Of a stretch of 64,000 nucleotides of DNA, positions 9,385-17,861 are shown in pieces. Source of the DNA: Microbacterium sp. KUDC0406 (GTDB taxonomy: Bacteria; Actinomycetota; Actinomycetes; Actinomycetales; Microbacteriaceae); NCBI RefSeq assembly GCF_021582875.1, contig NZ_CP091138.1, positions 1,364,001-1,428,000 on the forward strand, read 5' to 3'. The notes under the pieces were generated by a model. The model was not told the DNA's origin and made no database searches. It worked only from the letters and a program-made list of their open reading frames with translations. How positions within the stretch are numbered: position 1 is the first letter of the stretch; the number at the start of each line of letters is the position of its first letter. The position numbers and the translations under genes were made by a program.

Positions 9385-9819
9385 GATCGTGACGAGATCA
9401 TCCCCTCGATGGTGCTGTCGGCGCACGCCCTGGCCCGCATAGCGGCTCAGGACGCCCGCAACGACGCCCCCTCCGCCCAGTGGCGGGTGCTCAGCCTGCT
9501 GGAGGACTCCCCCGCGCAGCGGGTCGGAGCGCTGGCAGTCGCGGCGCGCACGACGCAGCCGGGCATGACCAGGCTGATCGGGGATCTCGAGCGCGCCGGC
9601 CTCGTCACCCGCGCCCCCGACCCGGAGGACTCCCGGGCGACGCTGGTGGCCATCACCGACGAGGGGCGGCGCACCGCACGCGAGTGGCGCGCGGAGTTCC
9701 GCGCCACGCTCGCGCCCCGGTTCGCCGGCCTGAGCGACGAGGACTGGGAGGTCCTCTCCAGGGCGGCGCAGATCCTGCATGACCACAGCAATGAACAGCG
9801 GACAGGAGACGCAGAATGA
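9382..9819 (+). CDS. MarR-family transcriptional regulator
   Basis: 145 residues. Winged helix with recognition region TTQPGMTRLIGDLERAGLV and wing RAPDPEDSRATLVAITDEG, as in MarR proteins. The start at 9382 follows a -10 box at 7 nt with no Shine-Dalgarno, fitting leaderless translation. The stop overlaps the MFS transporter start, so regulator and transporter are one operon, and the regulator likely represses it until an effluxed compound binds. Confidence 0.9.
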   Translation: MDRDEIIPSMVLSAHALARIAAQDARNDAPSAQWRVLSLLEDSPAQRVGALAVAARTTQPGMTRLIGDLERAGLVTRAPDPEDSRATLVAITDEGRRTAREWRAEFRATLAPRFAGLSDEDWEVLSRAAQILHDHSNEQRTGDAE

Positions 9820-11038
9820 GCACGACGACAGGATCGGTCTGGAGACAGCCCGCGCAGGTGTGGGCGGTGGCGTTCGCCTGTGTCGTGGCGTTCATGGGCA
9901 TCGGTCTGGTCGACCCGATCCTGCCGGCGATCGCCGAGTCCCTGGAGGCGACCCCCGTCGAGACCGAGCTGCTGTTCACCAGCTACCTGCTCGTGACCGG
10001 ACTCGCGATGCTCATCACCAGCTGGGTGTCCAGCCGCATCGGCGCCAAGGCCACGCTGCTCACCGGCCTCGGGCTCATCGTGGTGTTCGCACTGCTCTGC
10101 GCCACGAGCGGCAGCGTCGAGGCCGTGATCGGCTTCCGCGCCGGCTGGGGTCTCGGCAATGCGCTGTTCATCTCCACCGCGCTCGCGACCATCGTCGGCG
10201 CGGCGTCCGGAGGCAGCGCGGCGGCAATCGTGCTCTACGAGGCCGCCCTCGGCCTCGGCATCGCCGTCGGCCCGCTGCTGGGCGGACTGCTCGGCGAGGT
10301 AAGCTGGCGCGGCCCGTTCTTCGGGGTCGTCGTGCTGATGGCCATCGGATTCATCGCCGTGCTCACCCTGGTGCGCGGCAAGGGCGAGAAGCGCGAGCCC
10401 GTGCCCTTCTCCGCGCCGTTCACCGCCCTGGGACGTCCGGCGCTGGCCATCCTGGCCGTCGCAGCGCTGTTCTACAACATCGGCTTCTTCGTGCTGCTGG
10501 CGTTCTCACCGTTCCCGCTCGGATTCGGCGCAATGGGCATCGGCTTCACCTTCTTCGGGTGGGGCGTGGCGCTCGCGGTCACCAGTGTCTGGGTGGCACC
10601 GGTCCTGATGCGCCGGATGCGCCGCACCACGATCATCCTCACCGTGCTGCCGCTGCTGGCGATCGATCTCATCGTCGCCGGGCTGCTCGTGGCCGACCCG
10701 GCCTCGCTCGTGGTGTGCATCATCGTCGGCGGCCTGCTGCTCGGCATCATGAACACCGTGCTCACCGAGGCGGTCATGGAGGCGACCGATCTGCCCCGCT
10801 CCGTGGCATCCTCGTCGTACTCGGCCGTGCGATTCCTCGGCGGTGCAGCCGCCCCGCCCCTGGCGGCCCTGCTGTGGCACCACTACAACGCGACGGTGCC
10901 GTACCTTTCGCCGCGGGGTCGGTGCTCGTCGCCGCCCTGACGGTGCTGCTCGGTCGCAGGGTGCTCGCACACATCGACGACGAGGGTGAGGGCGCCGGCG
11001 AGGACGCGGAGGCTATCCTCGTGGGAGATGCGGCCTGA
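9816..11038 (+). CDS. MFS transporter, probable drug efflux pump, frameshift near the C-terminus
   Basis: About 407 residues in twelve hydrophobic segments beginning VWAVAFACVVAFMGIGLVDP. Major-facilitator motifs include the loop SSRIGAKATLLTGLGL and GIAVGPLLGGLLG. The last helix is split: the frame runs to NATVPYL and then must shift near 10911 (CTTT, probably CTTTT) to read FAAGSVLVAALTVLLG and end in an acidic tail at 11038. The marR coupling suggests efflux of toxic compounds. Without the shift the protein would stop about 30 residues early in the same helix. Confidence 0.82.
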
Positions 11039-11073
11039 GCCGCACTTCCCCGACCCGAGGACAGGACCACCTC

Positions 11074-11555
11074 ATGACCGCAGAGCAGGCCCTCCCCGAG
11101 CGCAGCCGCATCGTGGCCGAGCACCTGGCCGCGGCCGGCGTCGACACCCGCGTCGTCGTGCTGCCGGATTCCGCCCGCACAGCGGCAGAGGCCGCACGGG
11201 CGGTGGGCTGCCCGGTCGGCGCGATTGCGAACAGCCTGGTGCTCACGGCCGACGGCGACCCGGTGCTGGTGATGACCAGCGGCGCCCACCGCGTCGACTT
11301 CACGGCCCTGAGTGCCGCCCTCGGTGCCGCCGAGGTCGCCATGGCGCCGGCAGCGATCGTGCGCGAGGTCACCGGCCAGGCGATCGGCGGCGTCGCCCCG
11401 GTGGGCACCCGGAGCCGCTGCGCACGTACATCGACGAGGACCTGCGGCAGCACGCGCAGATCTGGGCGGCGGCGGGCACACCGCACGCGGTCATGCCTCT
11501 CACCTACGAGCAGTTGCGCACCCTGACTGGTGGGACACCGGTCAGGGTGGCCTGA
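11074..11555 (+). CDS. YbaK/EbsC-type aminoacyl-tRNA deacylase, frameshifted
   Basis: YbaK/prolyl-tRNA synthetase-associated domain: TAAEAARAVGCPVGAIANSL, VMTSGAHRVDF and AIGGVAPVG, then HPEPLRTYIDEDL in the next frame. The break is at about 11412 (GTGGGCACC, probably one G short). Joined, the product has about 160 residues. These free-standing editing proteins hydrolyse mischarged aminoacyl-tRNAs such as Cys-tRNAPro. It follows the MFS gene by 35 nt. Confidence 0.8.
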
Positions 11556-11561
11556 GAGGCA

Positions 11562-12056
11562 TCACTCGACCATCAGGTCGTCGATCTCCAGGTCGTCGTC
11601 GAGCAGGCAATAGACCGTCGTGTCGGGAAAGTTGTCCGTGGCCACGTAGAGCAGCGTGATGCCGCCGTCGCCGAACACCACCACGCCGTCCAGAGTGATG
11701 TCGTCGGCGAGATCCGTCAGCAGATCATCGAGGTCGGACTCGTCGTCCTCGGCCGCGGCCTCAGCCAGCGCCCGGACGACGTCGCGTTCGATACCGTCCA
11801 GCAGCTCCTCCCCCAGCCGCGCGAGAGCGTGCTCTGCGGTGGCCTGCATCTCATCGAGGTCCGGCAGGTTCTCCGGGTCCAGGCCACCGCCGTCGTCGTC
11901 CTCGTCGTCGTCATCAAGGTCGTCGTCCTCGCCCTCGTCGAGGTCGAAGTCGTCATCGAAGTCGTACTGCACCGTGACCCGACGCCCACCGGGAAGCTCG
12001 GCGATCGCCGTGAGCGCGCCGTCCTCGTCGGTGTCGATCTCCTCGAGCTCGATCAT
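11562..12056 (-). CDS. highly acidic protein of unknown function
   Basis: 164 residues from ATG 12056, chosen for a strong GAGGAGG 6-8 nt upstream. The N-terminal part (MIELEEIDTDEDGAL) leads into a run of about 30 residues that is nearly all Asp/Glu/Gly (around residues 32-60). A helical Glu/Asp-rich segment and a C-terminal beta-like segment (VVVFGDGGITLLYVATDNFP) follow. No domain recognised. The composition suggests a cytosolic, strongly anionic protein, possibly metal- or protein-binding; function not assigned. Confidence 0.75.
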   Translation of the reverse strand: MIELEEIDTDEDGALTAIAELPGGRRVTVQYDFDDDFDLDEGEDDDLDDDDEDDDGGGLDPENLPDLDEMQATAEHALARLGEELLDGIERDVVRALAEAAAEDDESDLDDLLTDLADDITLDGVVVFGDGGITLLYVATDNFPDTTVYCLLDDDLEIDDLMVE

Positions 12057-12317
12057 GGGAGCCTCCTCGTGAAGGCCATGATCCCACCACGATGCGCGGG
12101 ACGGAAGAGCCGGGTGGGTGAACCTCGCCGACGCCGTCCTCCCTGCGCTGGCAGGACCATCCGGAACACCGGTGGGGCCGGCCACGCGAGACACCGGTCG
12201 AGGAGCAGGACGAGGACCGCGACGCACTCCATGCGGCGTGGAGTCGGATCGCCACGACGATCATAGAACCGCAGCGCAGGCCGAACGGTGAGATCGCGGT
12301 GCTGCGTCTCAACGATG
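12057..12317. other. intergenic stretch without a recognised gene
   Basis: Apart from the Shine-Dalgarno of the acidic-protein gene at its left end, no conserved reading frame, RNA or repeat was seen here. The open frames present are antisense or composition-driven. Confidence 0.4.
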
Positions 12318-12344
12318 CCGGGGCGCCTCTGAGAGGCGCCCCGG
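12318..12344. repeat. perfect 12 bp stem with 3-base loop
   Basis: CCGGGGCGCCTC, TGA, GAGGCGCCCCGG. Lies just beyond the tRNA-Lys terminator and may act as a second transcription barrier between the tRNA and the acidic-protein gene. Confidence 0.55.
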
Positions 12345-12355
12345 GGCTTGCAGAA

Positions 12356-12390
12356 AGCGAAAAAGCCCCGAGGACTGGCGAGAGTCCTCG
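12356..12390 (-). terminator. intrinsic terminator of tRNA-Lys
   Basis: On the minus strand CGAGGACT, CTCGCC, AGTCCTCG forms an 8 bp stem-loop followed by GGGCTTTTTCG, giving a five-T tract. It begins 12 nt after the tRNA 3' end. Confidence 0.75.
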
Positions 12391-12401
12391 AGGCTGATCC
12401 G

Positions 12402-12474
12402 TGCACCCCCTGGGACTTGAACCCAGAACCCACTGATTAAGAGTCAGTTGCTCTGCCGATTGAGCTAGAGGTGC
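12402..12474 (-). tRNA. tRNA-Lys (anticodon CTT)
   Basis: 73 nt cloverleaf read on the minus strand: acceptor GCACCTC pairs with GGGGTGC (one T-G pair) plus discriminator A. D-arm CTCAATCGGCAGAG, anticodon stem ACTGA/TCAGT around loop CTCTTAA, giving anticodon CTT. T-loop GGTTCAAGTCC. CCA is not encoded. Confidence 0.95.
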
Positions 12475-12588
12475 TTGCTGCCGTCTCCGGCACCGAGGAA
12501 TTACGTTACCAGCCACGGCGGTCGCGCACAAAATCCCGCCGAGTCGCCCGGGCGCGTCGCACCCGACCGACGCACAGAGTTCGCCCAT

Positions 12589-12594
12589 TATCCT
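12589..12594 (+). promoter_or_regulatory. -10 box of hisN, leaderless
   Basis: TATCCT ends 6 nt before the GTG start at 12601 and no Shine-Dalgarno is present, so the transcript probably begins at the start codon. Confidence 0.55.
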
Positions 12595-12600
12595 GAGACC

Positions 12601-13406
12601 GTGACCTCTTCCCCGCGGACAGCCTCCTCGACGACGACCTTGAACTCGCCCTGCGCCTCGCAGACGCCGCGGATGCACAGTCGCTGCCGCGGTTCGACGC
12701 GGCCGATCTCGAGGTGTCGGTGAAGGCCGACCGCTCCCACGTCACGGACGCGGATCTCGCCACCGAACGCGCGATCCGCGATGTGCTCGCCGCCGAGCGA
12801 CCGGAGGACGGCATTCTCGGCGAGGAGTTCGGCACCGGCGGCGACACGCACCGTCAGTGGATCATCGACCCGATCGACGGCACCGCGAACTTCCTGCGCG
12901 GCGTGCCGCTGTCGGGCACCATGATCTCCCTCGCGATCGACGGCGCGCCCCGACTGGGTGTCGTCAGCATGCCGGCCCTGGGACGCCGCTGGTGGGGTGT
13001 CGTCGGTCGGGGCGCATGGACCAACGGTGACGGCGGCTACCGCCCGATACGGGTGTCGGAGGTCGCCTCCCTCGACGAGGCGAGCGTGAGCTTCCAGAGC
13101 ATCACCCAGTGGGTGGATGCCGGGCACCTCCCGCAGCTGCTCGCGCTGGCCGAGCGCGTCTGGCGCGACCGCGCATACGGCGACGTGTACAGCTACATGC
13201 TGCTCGCCGAGGGGCGCCTCGAGATGGTCGCCGAGTTCGACGTCAAGGAGTACGACATCGCCGCGGCGGTGGCGATCGTCCGTGCCGCCGGGGGCCGGTT
13301 CAGCGCGTTCGACGGATCCGACTCGATCACCGACCGCTCCGCCCTCGCCACCAACGGGATGCTGCACGACGCGATCCTCGAACTCACTCGCAGCGCTGCG
13401 AACTGA
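12601..13406 (+). CDS. hisN: inositol-monophosphatase-family phosphatase, probably histidinol-phosphatase, frameshifted
   Basis: Lithium-sensitive phosphatase family: GEEFG, metal-binding DPIDGTANFLRG and the second motif KEYDIAAAVAIVRAAGG. In actinobacteria this subfamily includes HisN, which dephosphorylates histidinol phosphate in histidine synthesis. Start is GTG 12601; the first residues VTSSP are in one frame and ADSLLDDDLELALRLAD in another, with the break at the CCCC run near 12613. Adding one C gives 268 residues. Other monophosphatase substrates are possible. Confidence 0.78.
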
Positions 13407-13453
13407 CCCACCTCGGTGATGCCCGCGCACACCGACCGAACCGACAAGAGACG

Positions 13454-14023
13454 ATGACCCCCCGCATCCCCGTCGCCGCCATCGGCATCCTGGCCCTCGC
13501 CCTCGCGATCACCGCCTGCGCGCCGTCCCCCGAGCCCGCACCGACGAAGACGACGGCCGAGAAGCCGCCCGTCGAGGCCCCACCGGCGACAGCCGCGGCC
13601 GAGGATCCGGATCCCGCGCCCGCCGAGGGCGCCGACCCGACCTGCGACACCATCATCTCCGAGGGCACCGTCGAGGCCCTGAAGGAGCAGGGCTGGTCGG
13701 CGGAGGCCTCCGAGTTCCGCGTGGGTGAGCTCGTGCTCGACGGCGGCCTCATGTGCAGCTGGGCCGACTACTCGACGGCCTCGGATCACGGGCAGCAGTA
13801 CGGCTGGGCGCCCGTCGACGCGAAGACCGCGTCCGATCTGCAGGCGACCCTGCTGTCCGAGGGCTGGCAGCGGGTCGAGGGCGAGGACGGCGTCATCACC
13901 GAGGACCCGAGGTACGCGTTCGCGACCGACGACGAGGGCTACGGGGTGACCTACCAGTTCGGCGACGGCTGGGTGGAGATCGCCGACACCAAGCAGGGGC
14001 TGCTCCTCATCGACTGGAAGTGA
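13454..14023 (+). CDS. lipoprotein of unknown function
   Basis: 189 residues. The signal peptide MTPRIPVAAIGILALALAI ends in lipobox ITAC. It is followed by a Pro/Ala/Glu-rich linker of about 45 residues and a globular domain containing two Cys (PTCDTII and LMCSWADY) that could form a disulfide. Short beta-rich C-terminal part ending VEIADTKQGLLLIDWK. Likely anchored outside the membrane. No family recognised. Confidence 0.75.
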   Translation: MTPRIPVAAIGILALALAITACAPSPEPAPTKTTAEKPPVEAPPATAAAEDPDPAPAEGADPTCDTIISEGTVEALKEQGWSAEASEFRVGELVLDGGLMCSWADYSTASDHGQQYGWAPVDAKTASDLQATLLSEGWQRVEGEDGVITEDPRYAFATDDEGYGVTYQFGDGWVEIADTKQGLLLIDWK

Positions 14024-14047
14024 GCGACCCGGCTCTCCCCGCACATG

Positions 14048-14083
14048 AGAGCGCGCGACGGCCGCCGGGCCGTCGCGCGCTCT
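14048..14083. terminator. 16 bp perfect stem between convergent genes
   Basis: AGAGCGCGCGACGGCC, loop GCCG, and its exact complement. It sits between the plus-strand lipoprotein and the minus-strand small membrane gene. There is no T tract, but position and strength suit a bidirectional terminator. Confidence 0.55.
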
Positions 14084-14094
14084 GCGTCAGTGGC

Positions 14095-14289
14095 TCAGCT
14101 GTCCTGCGACCAGTTGTTCGAACGACGCGTGGCGGAGCCCCGCTGACGCATCAGGAAGGCCAGGGCGAGGCTGATGATCAGGATGCCGGCGATGAAGACG
14201 ACGCCCTGGAAGGCCTCGAGACCGAACGAGATCCCGAGCAGGTAGATTCCGCCGAGGAACATGATGATGAAGGCGATGAATTCGGCCAT
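14095..14289 (-). CDS. small membrane protein
   Basis: 64 residues with two hydrophobic segments (FIAFIIMFLGGIYLLGI and VVFIAGILIISLALAFLM) and a polar C-terminal tail RQRGSATRRSNNWSQDS. GAGGACC lies upstream of the ATG. No family assigned. Confidence 0.6.
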   Translation of the reverse strand: MAEFIAFIIMFLGGIYLLGISFGLEAFQGVVFIAGILIISLALAFLMRQRGSATRRSNNWSQDS

Positions 14290-14401
14290 GACGGTCCTCT
14301 CGGATTCGGGCAGTGTCCCTCCAGCTTAGCGCCGACGTCCCGCTACGTTTGATCCAGGATGCTGACGCGCCGACGCGTGCGCACGGAGAAGGGGGTCCGC
14401 G

Positions 14402-15007
14402 ATGACGGCACCGCAGACGGCACGCCGCGGACGACCCGGCTACAGCCGGGAGGAGGTGCTGCGGATCGCCGTCGCACTGTTCAACGAGCAGGGCTATGAC
14501 GCGACCTCGGTCTCGGATCTCGCCGCGCGTCTGGGACTGACGAAGTCGGCGCTGTACCACCACTTCGACTCGAAGGCACAGCTGCTCGAGCTCGCGCTGG
14601 ACAGCGCTCTGGGCGGCCTCGAGGGCGCCATGGACGTGGCGATGGAGCGCAGCACCGTCGCCGAGCAGCTCGACGAGGGCATCCGCGGCGCCGTGCGCGT
14701 GCTCACCGCGCAGCAGCCGCAGGTGACCCTCCTCCTGCGTCTGCGCGGCAACAGCCCGGTGGAGGTCGCCGCGCTGCAGCGCCGTCGGGCGTTCGACCAG
14801 CGTGTGTCCTCGCTCGTGCGGAGGGCCCAGCGCGAAGGACTGCTGCGCGACGACATCGGCGCGGGGACGATCACGCGGCTGATCTTCGGGATGATCAACT
14901 CGATCGTCGAGTGGTACCGGCCCGACGGTGCGATCGACCCGCAGGGGCTGGCCGACGACGTGCTCGCCGTCGCGATCGACGGGCTGCGCCGGCCTACCGC
15001 CCGGTGA
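14402..15007 (+). CDS. paaR: TetR-family regulator, probably the phenylacetate repressor
   Basis: 201 residues. DNA-binding domain VLRIAVALFNEQGYDATSV with recognition helix LGLTKSALYHHFDSK; C-terminal domain of the TetR_C type with LLLRLRGNSPVE. It sits at the 3' edge of the paa cluster, converging on paaG with a 14 nt overlap, and actinobacterial paa clusters are commonly controlled by a TetR-type PaaR that responds to phenylacetyl-CoA. The symbol rests on this context. Confidence 0.72.
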   Translation: MTAPQTARRGRPGYSREEVLRIAVALFNEQGYDATSVSDLAARLGLTKSALYHHFDSKAQLLELALDSALGGLEGAMDVAMERSTVAEQLDEGIRGAVRVLTAQQPQVTLLLRLRGNSPVEVAALQRRRAFDQRVSSLVRRAQREGLLRDDIGAGTITRLIFGMINSIVEWYRPDGAIDPQGLADDVLAVAIDGLRRPTAR

Positions 15008-15776
15008 ACACCGGCGGACGCCGGGCGAGGAACGCCTCGACGGCGTCGCGGTGGTCCTGGGCGGCTCCACTGCGCGCCTGAGACACCGCTTCCGCTTCCA
15101 GCGCCGACTCGAGCGCGTCGACATCCAGCAGCAGCCGCTTGCTCTCGGCGTACGCGGTGGTCGGCCCCTGAGCGATGAGCCCGGCGATCTCCCGCGCCCG
15201 CGCACGCGGATCGTCGGCGATCTCACCGGTGATCCCCCATGACACGGCCTCCTGCGGCCCGAACATCCGCGGCAGCAGGATCAGTTCGCGGGCGCGGGCG
15301 TCTCCCACCGAGCGCGGGAGCGTGTAGGAGAGCCCGGTGTCGAACGTCAGCCCGATGCCGGTGAAGGCGGTGCCGAGCTTCGCGCCAGGACCGAACACAC
15401 GCAGGTCGCCGGCCAGCGCCAGTCCGAGCCCGGCCCCGACACAGGCGCCGTCGACCGCGACGATCACCGGCTTCGGCATCGTCATCACGGAGCGGACCAC
15501 AGGTGAGTAGTGCTCACGCACCGTGCTGATCGCCGACGCCGCGCCTCCGCCGCCCGCCAGCTGTGTCGCATGCTCGGCGAGGTCCTGCCCCACGCAGAAC
15601 GCCGGGCCGTTCGCATCGAGCACGACCGCGCGGACCGCGGAGTCGGCGGCCGCCTCCGAGACGGCGGCGACCAGCGCCGTCTTCAGCACGATGTTCAGCG
15701 CGTTGCGCGCTTCGGGGCGATTCAGCGTGATGACGGCGACCGCGCCGTCGCGCTCGAGCAGAACCGGATCGGTCAT
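14994..15776 (-). CDS. paaG: enoyl-CoA hydratase/isomerase, ring-1,2-epoxyphenylacetyl-CoA isomerase
   Basis: 260 residues of the crotonase fold: ITLNRPEARNALN, oxyanion-hole segment GPAFCVGQDLAEH and VDGACVGAGLGLALAGDLRV. The acidic residue pattern and GLTFDTGLSYTLPRSVG match PaaG-type isomerases, which turn the epoxide of phenylacetyl-CoA into the oxepin. The start overlaps the paaI stop (ATGA). Assigned by family plus cluster context; other crotonase activities cannot be excluded. Confidence 0.8.
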   Translation of the reverse strand: MTDPVLLERDGAVAVITLNRPEARNALNIVLKTALVAAVSEAAADSAVRAVVLDANGPAFCVGQDLAEHATQLAGGGGAASAISTVREHYSPVVRSVMTMPKPVIVAVDGACVGAGLGLALAGDLRVFGPGAKLGTAFTGIGLTFDTGLSYTLPRSVGDARARELILLPRMFGPQEAVSWGITGEIADDPRARAREIAGLIAQGPTTAYAESKRLLLDVDALESALEAEAVSQARSGAAQDHRDAVEAFLARRPPVFTGR

Positions 15777-16210
15777 GAGTCCTCCAGGACGGGACGGCCG
15801 AGGGAGCGGCTGCGTCCTCGGAACACGGCGACGACCTCCTCGTCGCGACGCACCACCACATCGTAGACACCGGAGCGCCCGCGCAGCACGAGCTCGCGAG
15901 CCTCGGCGACGAGGCGATCGCCGAGTGCGGCCGGAGCGAGGAAGTCCACCTCGAACCCGGCTGCGACCGTGACGGTGCCGTGGCTGTTGCAGGCGAAGGC
16001 GAACGCGCTGTCCGCGAGCGCTGAGATGAGCCCCCCGTGGCAGATGCCGTGGCCGTTCACCATGTCGTCGCGCACGGTCATGGTCAGTGTCGCCGTGCCG
16101 GGCGTCACCCGTACGATGCTCATCCCGAGGGCCATGCTCGCAGCATCCGTCGCCCACATCCGCGCGGCGCACGCCTCTGCGAGCCACTGGGGGTCCGCGT
16201 CGCTCACCAT
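15773..16210 (-). CDS. paaI: hotdog-fold hydroxyphenylacetyl-CoA thioesterase
   Basis: 145 residues, hotdog fold with the PaaI signature MVNGHGICHGGLISALADSAF and EVDFLAPAALGDRL. PaaI hydrolyses dead-end phenylacetyl-CoA derivatives and releases trapped CoA. Overlaps the paaH 3' end by 7 nt and paaG by 4 nt. Confidence 0.88.
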   Translation of the reverse strand: MVSDADPQWLAEACAARMWATDAASMALGMSIVRVTPGTATLTMTVRDDMVNGHGICHGGLISALADSAFAFACNSHGTVTVAAGFEVDFLAPAALGDRLVAEARELVLRGRSGVYDVVVRRDEEVVAVFRGRSRSLGRPVLEDS

Positions 16211-17029
16211 TCGTAGAATCCCCTGCCGCTCTTGCGTCCCAGGTCACCGGCTGCGACCTTGTCGCGCAGCACCTGAGGCGGCGCGAACCGGGACCCGAGT
16301 TCGCGCTCCAGATGCTCGGCGATCGCGAGCCGAACGTCCAGGCCGACGATGTCGGTCGTCCGCAGCGGACCCACCGGGTGCCGGTACCCGAGCGTCATCG
16401 CGGTGTCGATGTCGGCCGCGTCGGCGACACCCTCCTCGAGCATCCGCATCGCCTCGAGAGCGAGCGCGACGCCCAGCCGGCTGCTCGCGAATCCGGGTGA
16501 GTCCTGCACGGTGATCGCCGTCCTGCCGAGGCCCGCCACCCAGGCGCGAGCCTGCTCGACGAGCCGCGCCGAGGTACGCGGTCCGACCACGATCTCCACG
16601 AGGTCGCTCATCGGAACGGGATTGAAGAAGTGCAGGCCGATGAGACGGGACGGGTCCGGCACCGCATCGGCCAGTGCGTCGATCGACAGCGAGCTGGTGT
16701 TGGTCGCCATCGCCGCCGACGGGGCGATCCGAGCGATCCGCGCGAGCACCTCGCTCTTGAGCTGGGCGACCTCGGGCACTGCTTCGACGACCAGCGCGCA
16801 GTCGTGCAGCGCTGACCCGTCGGTCACGACGAGGCTGGTGCCCAGGATCGCTGTGCCCTTCTCCGACGCCCTGGCAAGGCTCGCAGCGATCCGGTCGCGG
16901 GCCGCGGCAGCGGCATCCTCGCCGTTCTCGACGACCGTGACGGCGGCGCCGGCGGCCGCGAACGCGTGGGCGATCCCCGCCCCCATCCGCCCACCGCCGT
17001 AGACCCCGACGCGTGCCGGAACAGAGCAC
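16204..17029 (-). CDS. paaH: 3-hydroxyacyl-CoA dehydrogenase; start uncertain
   Basis: Rossmann domain with GVYGGGRMGAGIAHAFA, VVEAVPE, the catalytic SSLSIDALAD and HFFNPVPMSDLVE (active His), then the C-terminal dimerisation domain (QDSPGFASSRL, GYRHPVGPL). It oxidises 3-hydroxyadipyl-CoA in the paa pathway. The nucleotide-binding loop begins upstream of the first in-frame ATG (16986), so the true start is further up. In frame only GTT (17022) is near; a GTG at 17029 would fit with a one-base frameshift. The start abuts a large inverted repeat. Confidence 0.78.
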
Positions 17030-17087
17030 CGAGACCCCGCCGTGCCGTCGACACCCCTCCGCGGACGTCGGCACGGCGGGGTCTCGG
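17029..17087. repeat. 18 bp perfect inverted repeat abutting the paaH start
   Basis: CCGAGACCCCGCCGTGCC and its exact complement, separated by 23 bases that extend the pairing in part. The 59 bp unit occupies most of the gap between paaF and paaH. It could be a transcript-stabilising or attenuating hairpin or a REP-like inserted element. Confidence 0.7.
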
Positions 17088-17112
17088 CGGGAACGGGGTG
17101 TTTCGGCGGAAT

Positions 17113-17861
17113 TCATGAGCGTCCCTTCTTCGTGCGGCGCTCCAGGAAGGCCGTCATCCGGTCGACCTTGTCCTGCGTCTCGAAGAGCACGGCCTGCGCG
17201 AGGTCGTCGATGATCGGGTGCGCCTCGCGCGGCGCGTGGAACGCCGCCTTCGTGAGACGCACCGCCAGCGGCGACTGCGCGGTGATCCGGTCCGCGAGCC
17301 GGTGACCGGCATCCTCCAGCTGGTCCGCGGGCACGACGTCACCGAGCAGGTGCATCTCGCTCGCCTCGCTCGCGGTGAGGATGCGCCCGGCCAGCAGGAT
17401 CTCCTTCGCGAGGGGCTCGCCGATCAGCTCCTTGAGCCGCCACGACGCGCCCGCAGCGGCAAGGATGCCGAGTCCGGGCTCGGGATTGCCGATCCGGGCA
17501 TCCGGCGTGCCGATGCGGAAGTCGCACGCGTAGGCGAGTTCTGCTCCCCGCCGAGCGCGTATCCGTCGATGAGCGCGATGGTCGGCATGGGCAGCCGCTG
17601 GATGCGGTCGAACAGCCCGGAGTTGATGCCGGCGAGAGCGTCGTCGCGGCGACGCTCCCTCAGCTCGGCGATGTCGGCGCCTGCGGCGAAGGTCCCGCCC
17701 GAGCCGATGATCAGCGCGATACGCGGCGCCCGCTCCAGCATCCTGCACGCGTCGTGCAGCGCATCGACAGTGGCGAGGTCGATCGCGTTGCGCATGGCAG
17801 GGCGATTCAGGCGCAGCACGACACGGTCGTCGTGCTCCTCGACCAGCACCGGCGCGCTCAT
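17113..17861 (-). CDS. paaF: enoyl-CoA hydratase (2,3-dehydroadipyl-CoA hydratase type), frameshifted
   Basis: Crotonase fold: LRLNRPAMRNAID, SGGTFAAGADIAEL, then DGYALGG followed in the next frame by GAELAYACDFRIG. The break is at about 17547, where a run of four G should be five. Both catalytic-Glu-bearing regions (GGGAELAY, NPEPGLGI) are then restored in 249 residues. In the paa pathway this enzyme hydrates 2,3-dehydroadipyl-CoA. Overlaps the thiolase stop by 4 nt. Confidence 0.8.
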
